Of a stretch of 64,000 bases of DNA, positions 58,979 through 64,000 are shown piece by piece. Made by a program: the position numbers and the translations under genes. Under the pieces are notes generated by a model that was not told the DNA's origin, ran no database searches, and saw only the letters and a program-made list of their open reading frames with translations. The DNA is from Thermococcus thioreducens (GTDB lineage Archaea > Methanobacteriota_B > Thermococci > Thermococcales > Thermococcaceae): the NCBI RefSeq assembly GCF_002214545.1, contig NZ_CP015105.1, forward strand, positions 310,001-374,000, in the 5' to 3' direction. The stretch's first letter is position 1; every line of letters starts with the position of its first letter.

Positions 58979-59425
58979 GTGAGGACGTTGGAGATAAGCA
59001 AGAGGGAAGAGGAGTACCTTGAGACGATGTACATCCTCCACAAGAACAAGGGCGTAATTAGGGTCAAGGACATCGCCAAAATGATGCGCGTCAAGCCCCC
59101 AAGTGTCGTCGATGCCCTCAAAAAGCTCAATGAGAAGGGACTGGTTGAATACGAGAAGTACGACAGGATTCTTCTCACCGATGAGGGCAGGGAGGTCGCC
59201 GAAAGAACGTATTCAAAACACCTCCTCCTCACGAAGTTCTTCATAGACATCCTTGGCATTCCGCCGGAGATAGCGGAGCGCGACGCCTGCCAGTTCGAGC
59301 ACTACGTCAGCGAGATAACTGTGAAGAGGATAAGGGAGTTTGCGCGGTTTATCCAGGAGGAGTGCCCCTACGTGCTGAAGCAGTTCATCAAGGAGAAGCT
59401 GGCCGAGAACGCTGAATCGGAGTGA
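58979..59425 (+). CDS. DtxR/MntR-family metal-dependent regulator
   Basis: A 148-aa protein: winged helix (about 8-70, EEEYLETMYILHKNKGVIRVKDIAKMMRVKPPSVVDAL) and the metal-binding dimerisation domain with HLLLTKFFIDILG, ERDACQFEHYVS and a Cys in EECPYV. Senses Fe or Mn and represses transporters. No clear target in the window. Confidence 0.9.
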   Translation: MRTLEISKREEEYLETMYILHKNKGVIRVKDIAKMMRVKPPSVVDALKKLNEKGLVEYEKYDRILLTDEGREVAERTYSKHLLLTKFFIDILGIPPEIAERDACQFEHYVSEITVKRIREFARFIQEECPYVLKQFIKEKLAENAESE

Positions 59426-59469
59426 TTCCTTCGTTCACTAAGTTTTTGCTCTTCTAAAATAAAAGGAGT

Positions 59470-60849
59470 TCAGAAGACTCCGCCGAGGTAGGCGAAGTAG
59501 GCCACGAATATTACCGCCAGGATGTACATGAGAGGGTGGAGCTCCTTTCCGCGGCCGCTGAAGAGCTTGAGCAGGGTGTAGCTTATGAAGCCCGCACCTA
59601 TGCCGTCCGCTATCGAGTAGGTGTAGGGTATCGTTATGAGGACGAGAAAGGCCGGAATCGCCTCGGTGTGGTCTGTGAAGTCTATCTCCTTGACCGCGCT
59701 GAGCATGTAGTAGCCCACTATGACGAGCGCCGGGGCGGTTGCGAAGGCTGGTATCGCTTGGACCAGCGGGGCTATGAAGAGGCCTATGCCGAGGAAGAGC
59801 AGGCCGGTAACGAGTGCGGTCATTCCGGTTCTTCCGCCCTCCTCTATGCCAGCGGCGCTCTCGATGTAGGTGGTTACCGTTGACGTTCCAAGAACCGCTC
59901 CAACGGTTGTGCCCACTGCATCCGTGAGGAGTATCTTTTCTGCCTCTGGGACCTTTCCGTCATTGGTGAGGAAGCCGGCCTTGGCACTGAGTCCAGTCAC
60001 TGTTCCCAGGGTGTCGAAGAAGTCCACCATGAAGAAGGCGAAGATAACGCCGAGCGCCCCGACGTTGAGGAGTCCCTTAAGGTCCATCTGCATGAAGGTG
60101 TAGCTTATGTCCGGCGTTGAGAACAGCTGGTCCGGCCAGGGGGCAACGCCGGTGACCCAGCCGATGACGCTCGTGGCGAGGATTGAGATGAGCAGTGAAC
60201 CCTTGATGCGGAGGGCTATGAGAACCATCGCCAGGAACAGGCCGAAGAAGAAGAGCAGTATTTCGCCGCTGGTCAGGAGGGAGGTGTTCAGCCCGGTGAA
60301 CTTGAGGGTTCCGATGAGGTTCACCTGGTTGTCGATGAGGAGCTCGGAGCCCTTGGGGGCGACGACCTTGGCCGAAAGCAGGCCGACGTCGTTGAGGCCT
60401 ATGAAGGTCAGAAAGAGGCCTATGCCGGCTCCAATGGCGTACTTCTGGCTGAGCGGTATCGCGTGGATTATCGCACTCCTAACTCTGGTGACGCTGAGGA
60501 CTATGAAGATGAGACCTTCAACGAAGACCGCCGCGAGGGCAACGCGCCAGTCGTAGCCCATGCCGATAACCACGCTGTAGGCGAAGTAGGCGTTCAGCCC
60601 CATTCCGGGAGCAAGGGCAAAGGGCTTCTTGGCGTAGAGGCCCATCAGAATGGTCGCGAAGCCAGCGGCCAGGGCTGTGACGGCGACGAGTGAATTGAAT
60701 GCCTCCTTACCCATGGCATCGCTGAGTATCGCAGGGTTCACGAAGAGGATGTAGGCCATGGTCATGAAGGTGGTGACACCGGCCAGGATTTCAGTCTTCA
60801 TGTCGGTTCTGTGTTCGTCAAACTCGAAGTAGTTCTCAAACCAGCCCAT
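59470..60849 (-). CDS. NCS2 purine/xanthine permease (AzgA type)
   Basis: A 459-aa transporter with about 12-13 helices: FEFDEHRTDMKTEILAGVTTFMTMAYILFVNPAIL, PGMGLNAYFAYSVV, FFDTLGTVTGLSAKAGFL and GTSTVTTYIESAAGIEEGGRTGMTA are AzgA/PbuG motifs. ATG at 60849 follows GGGGTG. An inverted repeat lies upstream of its TATA box. Confidence 0.94.
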   Translation of the reverse strand: MGWFENYFEFDEHRTDMKTEILAGVTTFMTMAYILFVNPAILSDAMGKEAFNSLVAVTALAAGFATILMGLYAKKPFALAPGMGLNAYFAYSVVIGMGYDWRVALAAVFVEGLIFIVLSVTRVRSAIIHAIPLSQKYAIGAGIGLFLTFIGLNDVGLLSAKVVAPKGSELLIDNQVNLIGTLKFTGLNTSLLTSGEILLFFFGLFLAMVLIALRIKGSLLISILATSVIGWVTGVAPWPDQLFSTPDISYTFMQMDLKGLLNVGALGVIFAFFMVDFFDTLGTVTGLSAKAGFLTNDGKVPEAEKILLTDAVGTTVGAVLGTSTVTTYIESAAGIEEGGRTGMTALVTGLLFLGIGLFIAPLVQAIPAFATAPALVIVGYYMLSAVKEIDFTDHTEAIPAFLVLITIPYTYSIADGIGAGFISYTLLKLFSGRGKELHPLMYILAVIFVAYFAYLGGVF

Positions 60850-60907
60850 GAGATTCACCCCTTGAGTTGACTGATTCTTGCTAATAATTTGGTTTTTTAA
60901 AGGTTTT

Positions 60908-60927
60908 TTTGACGTAAAAATGTCAAA
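60908..60927. promoter_or_regulatory. Inverted repeat TTTGAC-8 nt-GTCAAA upstream of the purine permease
   Basis: 6-bp perfect arms with an 8-nt spacer, on the upstream side of the likely TATA box CTTTAAAAAACC (60893-60904, reverse strand). A possible activator or repressor site for purine control. Confidence 0.4.
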
Positions 60928-60970
60928 GAAAAGGAGACGGAACGTGGGCACTATTTGGACGGGCGGAACC

Positions 60971-61891
60971 TTAACCCTCATCGCCCACTGCGCTGAAGGC
61001 TTTCGCGTAGGCCTTCACGACTCCCTCGTCCTCGCTGAGTACCATGAGAACCCTGACCAGGTCCAGACCCTTCACCTGGGCGAACTCCACGTAGAGGTAC
61101 TCGTCGCCCCTGCGATATAGCTTGACGCTGAGCGGCTTGAAGCAGTCGTTTTCTCCGGGTGTGGTCCAGAGTTCGGTCTCTTCGAAGCCCTGGGCTTTAA
61201 TAGAAGTTTCAAACCTCTTGACCAGCGTTTCTATCGGGCAGGTGCAGGTTGCGTTCAGCTCTATGGGGGTCTCAATGAAGATGTGGTAGTCCCTGAAGTC
61301 CGTCCAGGTCTTGGTCGGCGTCAGGACGGTGAGTTTCCAGGTTGTGTTAGCCGTTGGAATGAACTGGACCGCGAAGTAGGCCTTTCCCGGCGGCAGTTCC
61401 AACCATCGCCCTTTTCCTCCATCCCAGCACTCCGTTTCGTGTTTGGGGAAAGTCTCGTTAATCAAAGCTGCCTGGTAGAAGGATTCTCCGCTCTTTCTCC
61501 CCACCAGGGCCATTGTAAAACCGCCTATGGAGCAGGGCAACGTCAGGTTGAACTTCTCCGGCCAGTAGATGAGGTATGCGTTCCAGCCCTCGGGTGGGGA
61601 GGTGCGATTAATGTGGGGGTAAACGGCGAACCAGTCCTTCAGCGTAATCTCGGAGCCGTTGGTTACTTCGGTGATTTTATTGTCTATCCATTTGCCTACT
61701 GAGGTATTTTTTGGTTGTTTTGAGTGGATAATAAGCTTGCATTTCTGGTTGTATTCGTGGAGATTCAACGTCTGGTTGTTGGGAGAGATAGTTTCTTTTT
61801 CCCAGTGATGTATACCTAATGCAGTGACTACTATCAGAACAATCAATAGAAAAATAAAAAGACGAAACTTAAACCCTTTGGCGCCTTTCAT
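60971..61891 (-). CDS. Membrane-anchored extracellular protein beside the C39-like protease
   Basis: A 306-aa protein with an N-terminal anchor (about 8-27) and a large extracellular domain with many sequons and six or more cysteines (NATCTCPIETL, ETECWDGGKG). Start at ATG 61891 with GGGGTGA 9 nt upstream; an ATG at 61900 directly after the protease stop is an alternative. Function unknown; co-transcribed with the protease. Confidence 0.7.
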   Translation of the reverse strand: MKGAKGFKFRLFIFLLIVLIVVTALGIHHWEKETISPNNQTLNLHEYNQKCKLIIHSKQPKNTSVGKWIDNKITEVTNGSEITLKDWFAVYPHINRTSPPEGWNAYLIYWPEKFNLTLPCSIGGFTMALVGRKSGESFYQAALINETFPKHETECWDGGKGRWLELPPGKAYFAVQFIPTANTTWKLTVLTPTKTWTDFRDYHIFIETPIELNATCTCPIETLVKRFETSIKAQGFEETELWTTPGENDCFKPLSVKLYRRGDEYLYVEFAQVKGLDLVRVLMVLSEDEGVVKAYAKAFSAVGDEG

Positions 61892-61900
61892 AATAGTCAT

Positions 61901-63175
61901 TCACCCCTTGTAAATAGGTCTGACTATGGTCAATACTGGATTAGTTATACTTTCGAGCTGTATCCATGCTGCATAGGGACTGTTTTCTGTTGTGTGGACG
62001 TATATGTACTTGCTACCGTCGTCAAAAGCTTTGTATCCCGTTACTGCTACTGTATGATAATTGCCGAGACCCTGAGAAGGCCATTCAAAATTGCCATCTT
62101 CGCTTACTCCATGAGTGGATGTTAGTATAGTTGGTCTGTTCATGTTGATCTCGCTTTTAATGTACGTGTACAGCTGAAGATTATTCGAAGGATACAACGT
62201 AAACGAATCGTAGTCATATCTGGGTTTTCTGGAAATTATACCGCTGTTGTACAACTCCACAGCTTTTTCATAGAACCTCTTCATTCCTAGGGCAATGTTT
62301 TGATAAGATGTTTCTTTTCCTTGAGTATCCATGGTTATGTGGAGTATGTCTATCACCGCCTCGCGGTACCAGCTGTCTCGATACTGAAGTTCATAATACC
62401 CTACTATCATGGCTCCTGAGATCGGGGCACATCCATCATCCTTTTCCCAGGGATCGGGATCGGGTCCAACATAATCGTAACCGAGTTCTGTAACCTCAAT
62501 TGGGTGGGGTGTTGGGGGCAAACCATTATCTGCACCACCTTCATCGCTATCCTGCCAAGACCACGCCGGAACTGTGAGGATGACTTTGTATTCTACTGCA
62601 CTGGCAAGCAGTGTTGGATACCTCACCTCAACGGAGGTGTGGGCTTTTTCTGTCCAGAGTGATTTCCACTCTTTTTGGTTTCTGATGGCATCAACTTCCA
62701 GTGAGAGAGTGTATCTGCTTGGCTTTTTGTATTCTCCTCCTTTCATGTCTACTACTTTGTCTCCTGCCAGCAGGCCGTAGCTTAGCCCTCCAAAGTATGT
62801 GAGGCGATAGTTTTTCACTCCTTTTCTCGCGGCGAGTTCTTTCATCAGGTCGCTTGGGGTCTTCTCGCCAAAGCCTGCTTCGAGAATTGCCGGCGGCAAA
62901 TTCCTGTTGGCTGATACTATGATGTAGCCTATGGTTTTTCCGTTCTTGACCATTCTGAATTCGTAAGCCGCCAACCTGCCGTCGGGGAAGTAGAGGGGTG
63001 TTGGGTTGGTTGGGATTGCCCCGTTGAATTCCGGGAACTTGTGAAGTTCCCTGAGTGCGAGTGCTTTGACTGTGGCTAATGGTACTGCTTCTGGTTTTTC
63101 AACCGGTGCCGCCGTCACGACCCCCCCTAACAAGAAAAGTCCAATGAGTAACACTACAGGGGCCTTCCAGTTCAT
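61901..63175 (-). CDS. Secreted C39-like papain-fold peptidase
   Basis: A 424-aa exported protein. Signal peptide, then a prodomain-like region (about 25-220) and a C39-like catalytic domain: Cys in KDDGCAPISGAMIVGYYE, His in LGNYHTVAVTGYK, and a following Asn/Asp region. ATG at 63175 follows GGAGGTG. Likely matures by cleavage of the propeptide. Partner gene downstream may be its inhibitor or anchor. Confidence 0.82.
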   Translation of the reverse strand: MNWKAPVVLLIGLFLLGGVVTAAPVEKPEAVPLATVKALALRELHKFPEFNGAIPTNPTPLYFPDGRLAAYEFRMVKNGKTIGYIIVSANRNLPPAILEAGFGEKTPSDLMKELAARKGVKNYRLTYFGGLSYGLLAGDKVVDMKGGEYKKPSRYTLSLEVDAIRNQKEWKSLWTEKAHTSVEVRYPTLLASAVEYKVILTVPAWSWQDSDEGGADNGLPPTPHPIEVTELGYDYVGPDPDPWEKDDGCAPISGAMIVGYYELQYRDSWYREAVIDILHITMDTQGKETSYQNIALGMKRFYEKAVELYNSGIISRKPRYDYDSFTLYPSNNLQLYTYIKSEINMNRPTILTSTHGVSEDGNFEWPSQGLGNYHTVAVTGYKAFDDGSKYIYVHTTENSPYAAWIQLESITNPVLTIVRPIYKG

Positions 63176-63334
63176 GACCTGCACCTCCAATAGGGGATTG
63201 CATTACAAAATATTCTGTCGGATTATTTAACCCTTTCTATCACTAAAAGTGAAAGGCTAAGATACAATCAAGTTATACTCAATTGGACTTCATAGTGTTG
63301 TCAATGTACTTTTGCTTTGAAAAATATGTGCCTT

Positions 63335-64000
63335 TCATCCCAGCACCGAAAAGCTCCTCACCTCTATGCCCACACGTTCGGGCATGGCCTCAACTCCGAA
63401 GGGCAGCTCATCGAGGAAGCGTTCCGCGAGGATAACGCTGCCTTCGATTTCAAGCTTGAGCCTTATCCTGCCGGGCAGGAGTTCGTAGTCGATGATTTCG
63501 GCAGCATCCCCGGGTTTTACGTAGACGCTCTCCGGCCTGAAGAAGACCCTAACTTTCCCGTCCCTTCCGACGTTGAAGCACAGTCCATTGAGGCAGGCCC
63601 TCCCGTTTTCCGCTTTAAGCTCTAGTATGTTGCTCAAACCCAGAAAGCGCGCCACGAACTCGGTCTTTGGGCGGTAGTAGAGCTCCAGCGGTTTTCCCAC
63701 CTGCTCCACTCTTCCAAAGTTCATAACGGCAATCCTGTCGCTTACCGCCATGGCCTCCTCCTGGTCGTGGGTGACGTATATCGTCGTTATGCCAAGCTCG
63801 CGCTGGATTCTCTTTATCTCCCCCCTAAGCCTTTCCCTTATTTTGGCGTCGAGGTTGCTGAGTGGTTCATCCAAGAGAAGGACATCGGGCTCGACGACAA
63901 GGGCCCTCGCGAGAGCTACGCGCTGCTGCTGGCCACCGCTCAGCTGCTCCGGATAGCGGTTTTCGAGGCCTTCCAGACCGACGAGTTCCAGGGCCCATTT
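63335..64000 (-). CDS. ABC transporter ATP-binding protein, 5' end cut by window
   Basis: The reading frame is open from the edge to a stop at 63335 (about 221 codons). Signature [15 protein letters not shown], Walker [14 protein letters not shown]-loop VTHDQEEA, then a TOBE-like domain from about 155 onwards. The layout matches the sugar/iron/molybdate importer group. The Walker A and start lie outside the window; the substrate cannot be told. Confidence 0.9.
   Translation of the reverse strand, partial: KWALELVGLEGLENRYPEQLSGGQQQRVALARALVVEPDVLLLDEPLSNLDAKIRERLRGEIKRIQRELGITTIYVTHDQEEAMAVSDRIAVMNFGRVEQVGKPLELYYRPKTEFVARFLGLSNILELKAENGRACLNGLCFNVGRDGKVRVFFRPESVYVKPGDAAEIIDYELLPGRIRLKLEIEGSVILAERFLDELPFGVEAMPERVGIEVRSFSVLG

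Overview
The window is from a hyperthermophilic euryarchaeon of the order Thermococcales, most probably a Thermococcus. The evidence is an apparent orthologue of Tk-subtilisin, archaeal ribosomal proteins eS6, eS24, eS27 and eL41, the Rpo7 and Spt4 subunits, aIF2-gamma, a three-subunit RPA operon, TYW1 and Dph2 homologues, TATA-box promoters and GGTGA/GGAGG ribosome-binding sites. Genes are dense, on both strands and often overlapping.

Layout. 1-4.8 kb: a cut-off secreted alpha/alpha-repeat protein, a wyosine synthase, a HemK-like methyltransferase and secreted subtilisin. 4.9-7.2 kb: translation/transcription operon (eS27, eS24, dephospho-CoA kinase, Spt4, Rpo7, pyrophosphatase). 7.3-13.0 kb: a secretion locus with a SipW-type signal peptidase, three small DUF1102-type exported proteins, a His/Cys-rich exported protein, a DUF5305 protein and two winged-helix regulators; it resembles bacterial sipW-tasA loci. 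13.4-13.9 kb: tRNA-Gln and tRNA-Pro separated by a 300-bp inverted-repeat element. 14-21 kb: dolichol-phosphate mannose synthase, a KaiC-like ATPase, an M28-type peptidase, a phosphoesterase, eL41 and nitrilase. 22.4-27.4 kb: a membrane-paralogue operon with an operator, SdpI-type membrane proteins, PadR, a YhfC-type protease and YbjQ. 27.5-36 kb: NlpC/P60 protein, Dph2, KaiC-like and HEAT-repeat proteins, RNA methyltransferases. 36-41.7 kb: MscS/DUF432, two lipoproteins, DUF434, HD phosphohydrolase. 41.8-44.2 kb: an antitoxin/VapC pair whose toxin gene is split by an IS607-family element with a frameshifted tnpB. 44.2-49.4 kb: PIN protein, aIF2-gamma, an AT-rich island of unknown membrane and secreted proteins, eS6, Sec61-beta. 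49.4-57.8 kb: PRC-barrel coiled-coil protein, EngB, Lrp-like regulator, polynucleotide kinase, DGGGP synthase, RPA operon, ScpB, DUF835 protein. 57.9-58.9 kb: 5S rRNA, tRNA-Asp, two more ~300-bp elements and tRNA-Lys. 59-64 kb: DtxR-family regulator, purine permease, C39-like protease operon and a cut-off ABC ATPase.

The most unusual structures are: (1) three ~300-bp elements with inverted hairpin ends, each 3-4 nt from the CCA end of a tRNA gene; (2) the SipW/DUF1102 export locus; (3) an insertion in vapC whose removal restores the reading frame exactly; (4) the AT-rich island between aIF2-gamma and eS6; (5) an operator-controlled operon of membrane paralogues with an overlapping 43-codon gene. 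All functions are inferred by reading motifs; no database search was run.
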